In this document: positions 6,832 to 15,352 of the stretch, piece after piece
How positions within the stretch are numbered: position 1 is the stretch's first letter
How the letters are laid out: each line of letters begins with the position of its first letter
Assembly (NCBI GenBank): GCA_036723975.1
Contig: DAIMGJ010000022.1
Span: 1-25,320 of the forward strand
From: JAILEN01 sp036723975
GTDB taxonomy: Bacteria; Bacillota; Clostridia; Lachnospirales; Lachnospiraceae
DNA length: 25,320 nt
Direction: 5' to 3'
Position numbers and translations under genes: made by a program
The notes under the pieces: generated by a model
The model's input: only the letters and a program-made list of their open reading frames with translations
What the model was told of the DNA's origin: nothing
The model's database searches: none

Positions 6832-8886
6832 CTATATGTGTTTACTTATTTCTTCCATTAATTTCTCGATTACAACCGGTTTCGTGATAAACCCGTTCAT
6901 CCCTGCCTCCTTTGCCTTCTGACGATCCTCCTCAAAGGCATTCGCCGTCATAGCAACAATCGGGGTTTTCGATATTTCCGGATCTTTTAATCTTCGAATT
7001 TCTTTTGTAGCCTCATATCCGTTCATGGTAGGCATTTGAATATCCATTAAAATCAAATCAATCTCACCGGGTTTGGCACGCATCATTTCCTCAACCGCCA
7101 AATCTCCGTCTTCCACCTCTCGAACCGAAAAACCTGCCTCTTCCAGGATTTCTCTGGCAATCTCTCGATTTAAAAGATTATCCTCCACCAAAAGGACTTG
7201 CGCGCCCTTTTTTATCTCCTTTTTCGTTTGTTCCGCACTATGTCCCGAACTGTTTGCGAATTCCTTCTCAATATTGTCGGCAACAGAACGATAGAACTGG
7301 CGTTTTAAATCAAAGGTGATGATAAACTCGGTTCCTACACCCTTCTCACTTTTTACCCGAACCGATCCTCCAATCATGTCCAGAATATTCTTTGCCAAAG
7401 ACATTCCCAGACCGGTTCCCTGAATACCGCTCTGTGTAGAAGACTGTTCCCTCTCAAAAGGCATAAACAGTCGTTTCTGGAACTCTTCAGACATTCCGAT
7501 ACCGGAGTCCTTTACACGCACCTCGTATCGGCTGTAATCGGCTAATACCGCCTTTTTCTGCGTCACAACAATGGAGATATCCCCACCATAGGGCGTGTAT
7601 TTTACTGCATTATTTACAAAGTTTAAAAGCATCTGACGCATGCGCAGTTTGTCGCAAACCACAGCGTCATCTTTCAACTCTGACAAATCAATGGAATAGT
7701 TAATATTTTTATCCTGGATAGCGCCACCCTCAATGGTCCAAATATCGTGAATCAACTCAGAAATACGATAGTCCTCTTCTAAAAGTCTTGCTCTTCCGCT
7801 TTCTATACGGCTCATATCCAAAACGTTATTTAACAAATCCAGCAAATGCTTGGAGGCAATCATAATTTTTTCCAAACATTCAGCAACCTTCTTTTCATCA
7901 TCCACATGAACCTGTGCGATTTCGGTATATCCGATAATCGCATTCATTGGCGTACGAATATCGTGGGACATATTCGATAAAAACATGCTTTTGGCTTCAT
8001 TGGCATGTCTTGCCTGATCCAAAGCATCTTCCAAAAACTTCTTCTGACGTTCGTTCTCTTTAAACTCCTCTTCCACGTTTGCCTGTCCCAGAATCACTTT
8101 GCTGGGATCATTGGATACTTTAACCCATTTCAGCATGGAGTGAATCAATTCGCCACCCTCACCACGAGACAAGAAACGCACGGAATAACTATCCTTTTCC
8201 TTAAGATGTTGAATAACATTTTCCGCACTCATCAAATCCATGAGAATGTTTTTGTCCTGCGGTGCCACATCACGATCAATAAAGGAATGATAGGCCTTCT
8301 CATAATCATTATGTAAAAAAAGTTCAAAACTTCTTCGAAAGCGCTTGTCCATATAATCGCTCATACGAAGAATATCAAACATTCCCGCCTCTAAATCCAC
8401 GTAATAGCAGGTTTCATAATCACTGGCCAAACATTGAATCATCTCCAACTGTCTGTTATTCTCCCAGGCCAGTTCTTCTCCCTTTGCGGATAAAAACTCC
8501 TCCGAACTATCGTGTTCTATCCGATAAAGGCAAAAAAGCGCCTTTGTACAGCGATTCTCCTTGCGCTCCAAGGCACGGTAAACCGCTTTGCGATATTTTC
8601 CATAATTTGTGGGATATACAATTTCAAAGGAATCATGAATTCCCAGATACTCCCGAAGATGCTCGGGTGTTGCGCTGTCATAGCGCTCTTGACGGAAAGG
8701 CTCCGGTACACGCTGGGTATACTTGTTGTGGAACTCACTGTAGGTAGCATGCTCCTCCATATTGCGAGTACCTTCATCATCTATTCTTTTTAGAAGATCA
8801 ATTGTATCACTCTCTAAATCAATCGTATATACAAGAATATAATCTTGCATAAAGCATTCGTATATTTGACTTTTCAGTTCATCCAT
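6832..8886 (-). CDS. soluble PAS-like hybrid histidine kinase/response regulator
   Basis: This 684-residue protein has no membrane helix, so it should sense a cytoplasmic or membrane-proximal cue. Two PAS-like segments of about 130 residues each occupy roughly 1-130 and 140-275, followed by a coiled-coil linker (about 270-300). The HisKA site is H308 in SNMSHDIRTPMNAIIGY. ATPase motifs NNAVKYTPYGG, DSGIGMS and GTGLGMSLAKNI follow. The C-terminal receiver has acidic pair E568-D569, phospho-acceptor D615 in LMDIQMPTMNGYEA, and K669 in ITKP. There is no HPt domain here, so relay could use the HPt of the next gene, which is inference. The ATG at 8886 has a GGGGGA site nine bases upstream. The PAS assignment rests on position and size only. 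Confidence 0.9.
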   Translation of the reverse strand: MDELKSQIYECFMQDYILVYTIDLESDTIDLLKRIDDEGTRNMEEHATYSEFHNKYTQRVPEPFRQERYDSATPEHLREYLGIHDSFEIVYPTNYGKYRKAVYRALERKENRCTKALFCLYRIEHDSSEEFLSAKGEELAWENNRQLEMIQCLASDYETCYYVDLEAGMFDILRMSDYMDKRFRRSFELFLHNDYEKAYHSFIDRDVAPQDKNILMDLMSAENVIQHLKEKDSYSVRFLSRGEGGELIHSMLKWVKVSNDPSKVILGQANVEEEFKENERQKKFLEDALDQARHANEAKSMFLSNMSHDIRTPMNAIIGYTEIAQVHVDDEKKVAECLEKIMIASKHLLDLLNNVLDMSRIESGRARLLEEDYRISELIHDIWTIEGGAIQDKNINYSIDLSELKDDAVVCDKLRMRQMLLNFVNNAVKYTPYGGDISIVVTQKKAVLADYSRYEVRVKDSGIGMSEEFQKRLFMPFEREQSSTQSGIQGTGLGMSLAKNILDMIGGSVRVKSEKGVGTEFIITFDLKRQFYRSVADNIEKEFANSSGHSAEQTKKEIKKGAQVLLVEDNLLNREIAREILEEAGFSVREVEDGDLAVEEMMRAKPGEIDLILMDIQMPTMNGYEATKEIRRLKDPEISKTPIVAMTANAFEEDRQKAKEAGMNGFITKPVVIEKLMEEISKHI

Positions 8887-8919
8887 ATCACGTCATCCCC
8901 CATTTGTCGTAACACTTTC

Positions 8920-8947
8920 ATTTTATCAGATATTTTCACATTTACAA
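8920..8947 (-). promoter_or_regulatory. possible promoter of the soluble hybrid kinase
   Basis: On the minus strand TTGTAA (8942-8947) and TAAAAT (8920-8925) are 16 bases apart, about 33 bases before the ATG. The match is moderate. Confidence 0.4.
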
Positions 8948-8973
8948 ACACTTCTTTCAAACAAATGTAAAGA

Positions 8974-9015
8974 ATAAAATACGGCCGTCGGCACTTACAA
9001 AGCACCGACGACCGT
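8974..9015 (-). terminator. terminator of opp importer 1 operon
   Basis: ACGG-CGTCGG pairs with CCGACG-CCGT with one internal mismatch and a loop of about 13 bases. On the minus strand it is followed by ATTTTATTC. It begins about 40 bases after the stop of the binding-protein gene and closes the importer 1 operon. Confidence 0.75.
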
Positions 9016-9054
9016 CATTAAAATGTCATGTAATCTTTTTTATCTTTTATCTAA

Positions 9055-10776
9055 TTATTCAGCTGTCTTCTCAGCATACATAAAGTACTTGTTCTGGTTC
9101 AAAGAAGCATAAACACCCTTTACGTTTGGCTTCTGAAGATAAATATCATTGTAGTAGTAAAGCGGAACAATGGCACCGGTTTCCATCAACATATCCTCAG
9201 CCTGACGCATTAAGTCAGCACGTGCAGCAAAATCTGTCTCTGTGTAGATCTGGTTGATTAAAGCATCGTACTCATCCCACTTCGGTGCAGCAGCACTGTT
9301 TGAGGTACCAAGCTGTGTATCGTTGTTTCCTCCTCCTGAAAGCCACATTTCAAGCATGTTGATCGGATCGTTGAAATCCGCAATCCAACCGTTACGAGCG
9401 ATATCGTAGTTACCTGCTTTTCTGTCTTCCAGGAATACGTTCCACTCTTCAGTCTCAACCTTTACGTCAATACCTACAAGACCCCAGTCCTGCTGGATGC
9501 ACTGAGCGATTGCTTCGTGACCTGTTCCTGAGTTTGTAAGGTAGGTAAGTGTAAGTGCAGGAGAAATGGTATAACCACCGTTTCCGTCCTCTTCAAAGCT
9601 GTATCCACAGTCTTCTAACAAGGCGATTGCTTCTTCAACCTTGCCGCTACCTGTCTGAGTTGCATCATAGTAACCGAAGTCAGATGCTTCGAATACGCCG
9701 CCGTTGCCATCAGCCATTCCGTCCGGAATAAAGGTATCAGCAGGAACCTGTCCTGTCTGTCCAACAGTATCAACAATATATTGGCGATCGATTAAAAGTG
9801 AAAGTGCTGTTCTCATTTTAGCAGCCTGTTCAGCAGTTAATCCATCAAACATGGAGGAGCCAACATTGAAGCATACATAGTAAGTTCCAAGAGTATCAAT
9901 AATATTGAACTCCGGATTATCTAAAAGATTTCCAACTTCATCTGTTGGAACGGTATCAGCAAAATCAAGGTCTCCTGCGTTGTAAGCAGCATAGATTGCT
10001 GTATCATCTGCAGAAAGCATAAACTCTAACTTCTCAAGCTTAACATCGTCAGCTCTGTAGTAGTTCGGGTTCTTTACATATACCATAGATTCATCATGTG
10101 TCCATGACTCAAGTGTAAATGCACCGTTTGATACAAATCCGGCTTCCTGAGCCCAAGCACCCGGTGTTGTTCCATCCGGATTAGCTGCATCAACTTCCGG
10201 CTGATATACAGGAAGATAGGTCGGGAATGCTACCAAATCAAGGAAGTATGCACATGGGCTAACAAGTTTTACCTGCAAGGTATAGTCATCAAGAGCTTCT
10301 ACCTGAAGTGTACCGTCATCATTTGTTGCAATCGGTGTGAACATGTAAGCGTAATCAGCAGCGGTTTCCGGTGCTACTGCACGGTTCCAGCTGTATACAA
10401 AATCATTTGCTGTAAGTTCTTCACCGTTAGACCACTTAGATTCAATTAACTTGAATGTATAAGTAAGTCCGTCTTCAGAAACCTCCGGTTCGCCATCAGA
10501 AAGAGCCGGCTGTAACTGGCTGTTCTCATCATAAACATAAAGTCCTACGAATGAGTTAACAGCTAAGCATGCACCATCAACTGATGAGTTGAGGGCCGGA
10601 TCAAGATAGCCCGGTTCTGAAGCTAAGTTGATTCTTAAAGTTGTTGTGTCTGTGTTCTGAGTAGTAGATGCTGTTGCTGCGCCTTCAGATGAGCTCTCAG
10701 CACTCTTTGAGCCACCGCAAGCAGCAAGAGATACTACCATTGCACAAGCGAGTAGTGTTGCGATAATTTTCTTCAT
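9055..10776 (-). CDS. oppA: oligopeptide-binding lipoprotein of importer 1 (SBP family 5)
   Basis: This 573-residue lipoprotein should capture peptides outside the membrane and deliver them to the OppBC channel. The signal peptide ends in the lipobox LAAC with lipidated C20, followed by a Ser/Thr-rich linker. The body matches the OppA/MppA type of family 5 binding proteins: EPGYLDPALNSS near 55-66, then a LxPALSDGEPEVSEDGLTYTFKL stretch and WSNGEELTANDFVYSW, and late features of the same fold. The length is normal. The start has an AAAGGAG site. It is the last gene of oppBCDFA, separated from oppF by 66 bases with only a small palindrome, an unusual position since binding proteins often come first. 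The ligand could be oligopeptides or dipeptides. Confidence 0.92.
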   Translation of the reverse strand: MKKIIATLLACAMVVSLAACGGSKSAESSSEGAATASTTQNTDTTTLRINLASEPGYLDPALNSSVDGACLAVNSFVGLYVYDENSQLQPALSDGEPEVSEDGLTYTFKLIESKWSNGEELTANDFVYSWNRAVAPETAADYAYMFTPIATNDDGTLQVEALDDYTLQVKLVSPCAYFLDLVAFPTYLPVYQPEVDAANPDGTTPGAWAQEAGFVSNGAFTLESWTHDESMVYVKNPNYYRADDVKLEKLEFMLSADDTAIYAAYNAGDLDFADTVPTDEVGNLLDNPEFNIIDTLGTYYVCFNVGSSMFDGLTAEQAAKMRTALSLLIDRQYIVDTVGQTGQVPADTFIPDGMADGNGGVFEASDFGYYDATQTGSGKVEEAIALLEDCGYSFEEDGNGGYTISPALTLTYLTNSGTGHEAIAQCIQQDWGLVGIDVKVETEEWNVFLEDRKAGNYDIARNGWIADFNDPINMLEMWLSGGGNNDTQLGTSNSAAAPKWDEYDALINQIYTETDFAARADLMRQAEDMLMETGAIVPLYYYNDIYLQKPNVKGVYASLNQNKYFMYAEKTAE

Positions 10777-10842
10777 TACTTTTCTCCTTTTTTAAATATT
10801 TTTATTTTAAACCGAATGATTTCATTCGACCTAAAACCGCAA

Positions 10843-11823
10843 TTATTTGTTCCAACATGCCACAAAGTGTCTGTCACCTCGATCGGTTAAAGGCGGCATC
10901 TCTTTTGCGCACCGCTCTGTTGCATACCGACATCTGGTTCGAAATGGGCAACCACTCGGCATATTCAAAGGACTTGGAACATCTCCCTCTAAAATAATAC
11001 GCTGGCTCTTTCTTGCTGTTTCCGGATCGGGAATCGGAACAGCAGAAAGAAGACTCAAGGTATATGGATGAATTGGGTTTTCGTTTAATTCATCTGCATC
11101 TGCAATCTCCATCAAACGTCCCAAATACATTACCGCAATTCGGTCGGAAATATGTCTTACAACCAAAAGATCGTGGGCAATAAACAAATATGCCACTCCC
11201 AGTTTTTCCTGAAGTTCCTCAAACATATTTACCACCTGCGCCTGGATGGAAACATCCAAGGCAGATACCGGTTCATCACAAACGATGAACTTCGGATTTA
11301 CAGCCAACGCTCTTGCAATACCGATTCTCTGGCGCTGTCCGCCGGAAAACTCATGTGCATAACGCATGGCATGTTCCGCATTCAAGCCAACAGTTTCCAT
11401 GAGAGACAAAATCTTCTCACGTCGTTCTGCTTTTGAAGCATATAATTTATGAACATCTAAAGGTTCACCGATAATATCTTCTACGGTCATTCTCGGGTCC
11501 AAAGAAGAATAGGGATCCTGAAATACCATCTGCATCTGCTTACGATACGGATGCATGTCCACGTCGATTTTCTTTTCACTGTCGAAAAGTACTTCTCCGT
11601 CAAAAACGATACGTCCCGCCGTCGGCTGGTACAAACGAAGAAGGGTTCGTCCCACTGTGGTTTTTCCGCATCCGGATTCTCCTACCAAACCTAAGGTCTC
11701 CCCCGGTTTAATGGCAAAAGATACATCGTCCACCGCTTTAAGCGTTAATTTTTTAAATCCTTCTTTTACCGGAAAATACTGTTTTAAATGTTCTACCTCA
11801 AGGAGGTATTTTTCTTCACTCAT
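10843..11823 (-). CDS. oppF: oligopeptide ABC transporter ATPase OppF, importer 1
   Basis: This is one of the two ATPases that drive importer 1. Motifs are Walker A GESGCGKT, signature FSGGQRQR, Walker B FIVCDEP, and the H-loop in FIAHD. The C-terminal oligo_HPY region has the cysteine pattern typical of Opp/Dpp ATPases (CPFRTRCRYATERC). I choose ATG 11823 (326 residues) because an AAGGAGG site lies six bases upstream, inside the end of oppD. The frame is open for seven more codons to 11844, but that start would lie upstream of this site. The ATG is one base beyond the oppD stop, so translation is probably coupled. Confidence 0.94.
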   Translation of the reverse strand: MSEEKYLLEVEHLKQYFPVKEGFKKLTLKAVDDVSFAIKPGETLGLVGESGCGKTTVGRTLLRLYQPTAGRIVFDGEVLFDSEKKIDVDMHPYRKQMQMVFQDPYSSLDPRMTVEDIIGEPLDVHKLYASKAERREKILSLMETVGLNAEHAMRYAHEFSGGQRQRIGIARALAVNPKFIVCDEPVSALDVSIQAQVVNMFEELQEKLGVAYLFIAHDLLVVRHISDRIAVMYLGRLMEIADADELNENPIHPYTLSLLSAVPIPDPETARKSQRIILEGDVPSPLNMPSGCPFRTRCRYATERCAKEMPPLTDRGDRHFVACWNK

Positions 11824-11824
11824 C

Positions 11825-12823
11825 TTATGCCTCCTTACTTTCAAACATTTCTTTTACATTCATCCAGCAGCTTGCCAAATGGCTGTCGGAAATACGAAGT
11901 TCGTCAGGAACTTCAGTCAAACAAATCTTCATTGCCTCGTCACATCGAGGACAGAACGCACATCCTGCAGGCATATTCAAAAGGTTAATCGGTGTACCAC
12001 CAATGGGAACCAGCTTCTCCCCCATGTTATCCAGTCTTGGAATGGAACGAAGAAGACCTTTTGTGTATTCATGTGCCGGATGATAAAAAATATCATCTGC
12101 CGTACCACGTTCGCAAACGCGTCCGCCGTACATCACAATAATCTCGTCACACATGGAAGCAATGACACCAAGGTCATGGGTTACCATGATAATGGCCATA
12201 CCAAGCTTTTCCTGCAACTCTTTCATAAGGTCCAAAATCTGGGCCTGAATGGTTACGTCCAAAGCCGTCGTCGGCTCATCGGCAATTAAGATGTCCGGTT
12301 CGCAGGCAAGTGCCATAGCAATCATATCTCGCTGTCTCATACCGCCGGAATGCTCGTGGGGATACTGCTTTAAACGTTTCTCCGGATCGTTTACGCCTAC
12401 CAAAGACAGGAGTTCAACGGCTCTTTGCTTTGCTTCGGCTTTTGTTTTATTTGTATGAAGCATAATTGCTTCTTCCAACTGATATCCAACCGTAAAGACC
12501 GGATTTAAAGAAGTCATTGGATCCTGGAAAATAATGGAACATTTACTTCCTCTGAAGGACTGCATTTCCTTTTCGGAAAATTTTGTAATGTCCTGTCCTT
12601 TGTACTTTACTTCACCTTCCGTAATGCGACCGGTTTGTGCCAGAATCTGCATAATGGAATAAGCTGTAACGGATTTTCCGGAGCCGGATTCTCCAACGAT
12701 TCCCAGGGTCTTTCCCGGTTCCAGGTTAAAAGAAATACCGTTAACGGCTTTTACCTCTCCAACATCTGTAAAGAAACTTGTGTGGAGGTTGTTTACTTCT
12801 AATACGTAATTCTTATCTGACAT
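11825..12823 (-). CDS. oppD: oligopeptide ABC transporter ATPase OppD, importer 1
   Basis: This 332-residue partner ATPase of OppF has Walker A GESGSGKS, Q-loop in IFQDPMTSLNP, Walker B ILIADEPTTALD and H-loop MVTHD. A C-terminal cysteine cluster, CAFCPRCDEAMKIC with a later cysteine, belongs to the oligo_HPY region. The ABC signature reads EHSGGMRQRDMIA. Most OppD proteins have F or L before SGG and V after RQR, so the H and D are unusual. I checked the bases and the reading is not a frame error. The gene begins nine bases after oppC with a good AGGAGG-type site. Assignment to D rather than F rests on its order and its SGGMRQR type. Confidence 0.93.
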   Translation of the reverse strand: MSDKNYVLEVNNLHTSFFTDVGEVKAVNGISFNLEPGKTLGIVGESGSGKSVTAYSIMQILAQTGRITEGEVKYKGQDITKFSEKEMQSFRGSKCSIIFQDPMTSLNPVFTVGYQLEEAIMLHTNKTKAEAKQRAVELLSLVGVNDPEKRLKQYPHEHSGGMRQRDMIAMALACEPDILIADEPTTALDVTIQAQILDLMKELQEKLGMAIIMVTHDLGVIASMCDEIIVMYGGRVCERGTADDIFYHPAHEYTKGLLRSIPRLDNMGEKLVPIGGTPINLLNMPAGCAFCPRCDEAMKICLTEVPDELRISDSHLASCWMNVKEMFESKEA

Positions 12824-12832
12824 ATCTTCCTC

Positions 12833-13915
12833 CTAATCAAGTTTCGAATCGAAGGCGTCGCGAAGTCCGTCTCCGAGAAGATTTAATGCAAGTACGATTA
12901 AGCAAATCACCACTGCAGGAATAACCAAACGATGTGGGTAAGACTGCATGGCTGCTCTTGCGTCATTGGCAAGAGATCCAAGGGATGAAAGGGGTACGGA
13001 TACGCCGAGTCCCAGGAAGCTTAAGTAGCTTTCCGTAAAGATTGCAGACGGAATCTGTAAGGCCGTTGTAATAATAATTACGGATAAGCAGTTTGGTAAA
13101 ATGTGGCTCGTTAAAATCTTTCGGTTAGAAGTACCGATACACTTTGCAGCCAACACATATTCGTTATTTTTGATGGTAAGAATCTGGCCACGAATGAGTC
13201 GCGCCATACTTACCCAGTACAAAAGTCCGAATACGATAAACATGGAAATCATGTTTGCACCGAGTTTGGAAAGCACCGTGCCTTCCAATACCGTATTCAA
13301 ACGCTCTTTGAATACGACCGAAAGCAAGATTATGATTAACATATCCGGAAGGGAATAAATGATGTCGACGATTCGCATCATAATAAGATCCACTCTTCCG
13401 CCGAAGTATCCGGCAATGGAACCGTAAATGATTCCGATGATAACTACCATGATGGCAGCTACCACTCCCACCGCCAAAGAAACTCTTGTACCGTAAATCA
13501 CACGAATGAAGTAATCACGGCCAAGTCCGTCGGTTCCGAAGATATGCGGAAAAAGCTTTTCTCCGGTTTTATCCATATAGGCCTGCTCTCTGGCAGAGTA
13601 TTCCATCATACCAAGATTTGCACTGCCCTTATCTCTCATGCCTTCTACAGCAATAATTTGATCGTATTTGTAAGGTACAAATACCGGCGCAATCACGATA
13701 AGTAAAATGATTGCAATAAGAACCACGATACTTCCCATTGCCAATGGATTCTTACGAAGTCTACGCATACCGTCTTTAAAGAAGGTAGTGGACTCTCCCA
13801 TAACATCCTGCTGACGTTTTTCATCCTCTGTTGCCTTTTCAAAGTTTGCGGAACTAAACTTGGAAAGGTCCACCTGAGCAGAAAGGAAGTTTTTCTTTAA
13901 GTTTGTGTTCTCCAA
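12833..13915 (-). CDS. oppC: oligopeptide ABC transporter permease OppC, importer 1
   Basis: This 360-residue membrane subunit has the OppC architecture. A cytoplasmic N-terminus with FKDGMRRLRKNPLA leads into the first helix at about 60-82. An extracytoplasmic stretch of about 50 residues ends in FGTDGLGRDYFIRVIYGTRVSL, and the remaining helices carry the EAA-loop motif EYVLAAKCIGTSNRKILTSHILPN, which contacts the ATPases. The C-terminus LLGDGLRDAFDSKLD is typical. The protein is somewhat longer than the usual 300 because of the N-terminus and a small insertion. It starts 12 bases after oppB with an AGGAAAGGA-type site. Confidence 0.94.
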   Translation of the reverse strand: MENTNLKKNFLSAQVDLSKFSSANFEKATEDEKRQQDVMGESTTFFKDGMRRLRKNPLAMGSIVVLIAIILLIVIAPVFVPYKYDQIIAVEGMRDKGSANLGMMEYSAREQAYMDKTGEKLFPHIFGTDGLGRDYFIRVIYGTRVSLAVGVVAAIMVVIIGIIYGSIAGYFGGRVDLIMMRIVDIIYSLPDMLIIILLSVVFKERLNTVLEGTVLSKLGANMISMFIVFGLLYWVSMARLIRGQILTIKNNEYVLAAKCIGTSNRKILTSHILPNCLSVIIITTALQIPSAIFTESYLSFLGLGVSVPLSSLGSLANDARAAMQSYPHRLVIPAVVICLIVLALNLLGDGLRDAFDSKLD

Positions 13916-13927
13916 TTTCCTTTCCTC

Positions 13928-14839
13928 CTAATCCAGTTTAATTCTCGGGTCAACGAGTTTGTAAACAATATCTGTAAGTAAGTTTGCAATTACCATAAGA
14001 ATCGCAAGGAAGATGGTAACTGCCATAATAACGGGATAATCGCGGTTATTAATGGAAGTAACAAATACGCTTCCCAGGCCGCCGATGGTAAAGATGTTTT
14101 CTACTACCATAGATCCCGTAAGAATATAAGCAACCATCGGTCCCACATAGGTAATAACAGGAATCAATGCATTACGAAGTGCATGAACGAAAATCACCTT
14201 AATCTTTGATACACCCTTGGCCTTTGCGGTACGTACATAGTCCTGGTTTAATGCATCCAGCATTGATGTCTTGGTAAGACGTGTAATGTAAGCCATCGGA
14301 TAAACCGAAAGAGCAATTACCGGAAGAGTATAATTCGGATTGCTGGAACTCCACACCTGAGCCCACCCCAACTTCAAACAAAATGTTAAAAGGAGCAAGG
14401 TTGCCAGCACGAAGGACGGCATCGCCGTTCCCAATGTGGTAAAGAAAATAATCAACCGATCCGGAAGTTTATTTCTGGTAAGTGCGGCAACGGAACCCAA
14501 AACAATTCCAGCGGCAATGGCAACTGCAGCCGCACGTCCACCCAGCTTTGCGGAAATCTGAAATTTAGACCAGATATCGGTCCAGATATCACGACCGGAG
14601 TGAAGAGAAATTCCCCAGTCTCCATGGAGAAGATTTGTCATATATAAAACATACTGTTCTCCCAATGGCTTGTCTAAGTTGTAACGCGCTTCCAATGTAG
14701 CAATCACTGCAGCAGAAGTGGCTTTTTCCTTGTTGAACGGTCCGCCCGGAATTGCGTTCATGGTAAAGAACGTAATCAATGTAATAATCCAGATGGATGC
14801 AATCGCAAGTAAGATTCGTTTTGTGAGATATTTGCCCAA
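13928..14839 (-). CDS. oppB: oligopeptide ABC transporter permease OppB, importer 1
   Basis: First gene of oppBCDFA and partner of OppC in the channel. The N-terminus GKYLTKRILLAIASIWIITLITFF is the standard OppB start, followed by about five more helices. The EAA loop is DYVRTAKAKGVSKIKVIFVHALRN, and the C-terminus is LVDPRIKLD. I favour a TTG start at 14839 (303 residues), because an AAGGAG site lies nine bases upstream and family members begin at this residue. An ATG at 14863 would add eight residues but has a poor site. The ATG overlaps a short leader frame (see findings). Confidence 0.92.
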   Translation of the reverse strand: MGKYLTKRILLAIASIWIITLITFFTMNAIPGGPFNKEKATSAAVIATLEARYNLDKPLGEQYVLYMTNLLHGDWGISLHSGRDIWTDIWSKFQISAKLGGRAAAVAIAAGIVLGSVAALTRNKLPDRLIIFFTTLGTAMPSFVLATLLLLTFCLKLGWAQVWSSSNPNYTLPVIALSVYPMAYITRLTKTSMLDALNQDYVRTAKAKGVSKIKVIFVHALRNALIPVITYVGPMVAYILTGSMVVENIFTIGGLGSVFVTSINNRDYPVIMAVTIFLAILMVIANLLTDIVYKLVDPRIKLD

Positions 14840-14868
14840 AATCACACGCTCCTTTTTCCTCATTTTCC

Positions 14869-14881
14869 ACTTATCGTGGAT
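14869..14881 (-). other. small hairpin before oppB of importer 1
   Basis: CCAC and GTGG pair around five bases just before the upstream candidate ATG. A second weak hairpin, TTTGCT with AGCAAA, lies at about 14882-14900. Both are seen in the leader; roles are unknown. Confidence 0.3.
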
Positions 14882-14904
14882 TTTGCTTTAGCGTAGCAAA
14901 GTAT

Positions 14905-14946
14905 TAAACAAAAAGACGTACAGATGTTGCTCATCTGTACGTCTTT
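14905..14946 (-). terminator. terminator-like hairpin in the leader of importer 1
   Basis: AAAGACGTACAGATG pairs perfectly (15 bp) with its complement around a five-base loop. On the minus strand it is followed by TTGTTTAATAC, a T-rich tract. It lies between the importer 1 promoter and oppB. It could end transcripts from importer 2, partly terminate importer 1 (attenuation), or both. Confidence 0.75.
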
Positions 14947-15011
14947 GTACTTCTTCATAAAACTTTTTCAAATATGATACTAGTTTTGTCTACCAAGCAA
15001 CACTAGTATAT

Positions 15012-15039
15012 TTTATACTCAGGTATTGCATTTCGTCAA
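15012..15039 (-). promoter_or_regulatory. promoter of the importer 1 operon
   Basis: On the minus strand TTGACG (15034-15039) and TATAAA (15012-15017) are 16 bases apart. The predicted start near 15005 gives a leader of about 165 bases before oppB. Confidence 0.75.
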
Positions 15040-15082
15040 TTTACATTATTGCATTAAGCTCAACCTAAACATGAATAAATTA

Positions 15083-15352
15083 TCAACTATTTATTTTAAA
15101 CAAAAATATAAGGACACCTATTGCTGCCGCAAAAACAAGGGCATAAACCAACACTAACAAAAGAGAAGCTCCCATCGCTCCCAAAATATAAGCCCTGCGG
15201 TCTTCTTTTGAAAACTTTTGTGGTTCCTTCTCTTTGTTTTTTACGTCATGGCGACAACCCAAAAGCGAACCCATAAGGGTTGGCTTTTCAATCATACTCA
15301 TGTCTGCAATTACTCGATTATCATCTTCTGTAATAGTTTTATTTTTCATCAT
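15083..15352 (-). CDS. small single-TM protein at the end of importer 2 operon
   Basis: This 89-residue protein is not one I can name. The first 50 residues are hydrophilic and charged (KNKEKEPQKFSKEDRR just before the membrane), and residues about 55-86 form one long or two short hydrophobic helices. The start ATG lies inside the last codons of oppF2 and overlaps it by 14 bases, with no separate strong ribosome site. This points to translational coupling and therefore to a real, cotranscribed gene. By position it may assist or regulate the importer; this is inference. The protein could alternatively be a general membrane protein that merely shares the operon. Confidence 0.75.
   Translation of the reverse strand: MMKNKTITEDDNRVIADMSMIEKPTLMGSLLGCRHDVKNKEKEPQKFSKEDRRAYILGAMGASLLLVLVYALVFAAAIGVLIFLFKINS

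Noticed and set aside
10813..10827. Terminator between oppF1 and oppA1
   Set aside because: The palindrome CGAATGA/TCATTCG is short and AT-rich with no T run; the two genes are more likely cotranscribed.
11824..11844. Upstream start of OppF1
   Set aside because: The strong AAGGAGG lies downstream of it, six bases before ATG 11823, which is also the usual family start.
14589..14870. 93-codon minus-strand frame over oppB1
   Set aside because: It is an out-of-frame shadow of the clearly conserved OppB reading.
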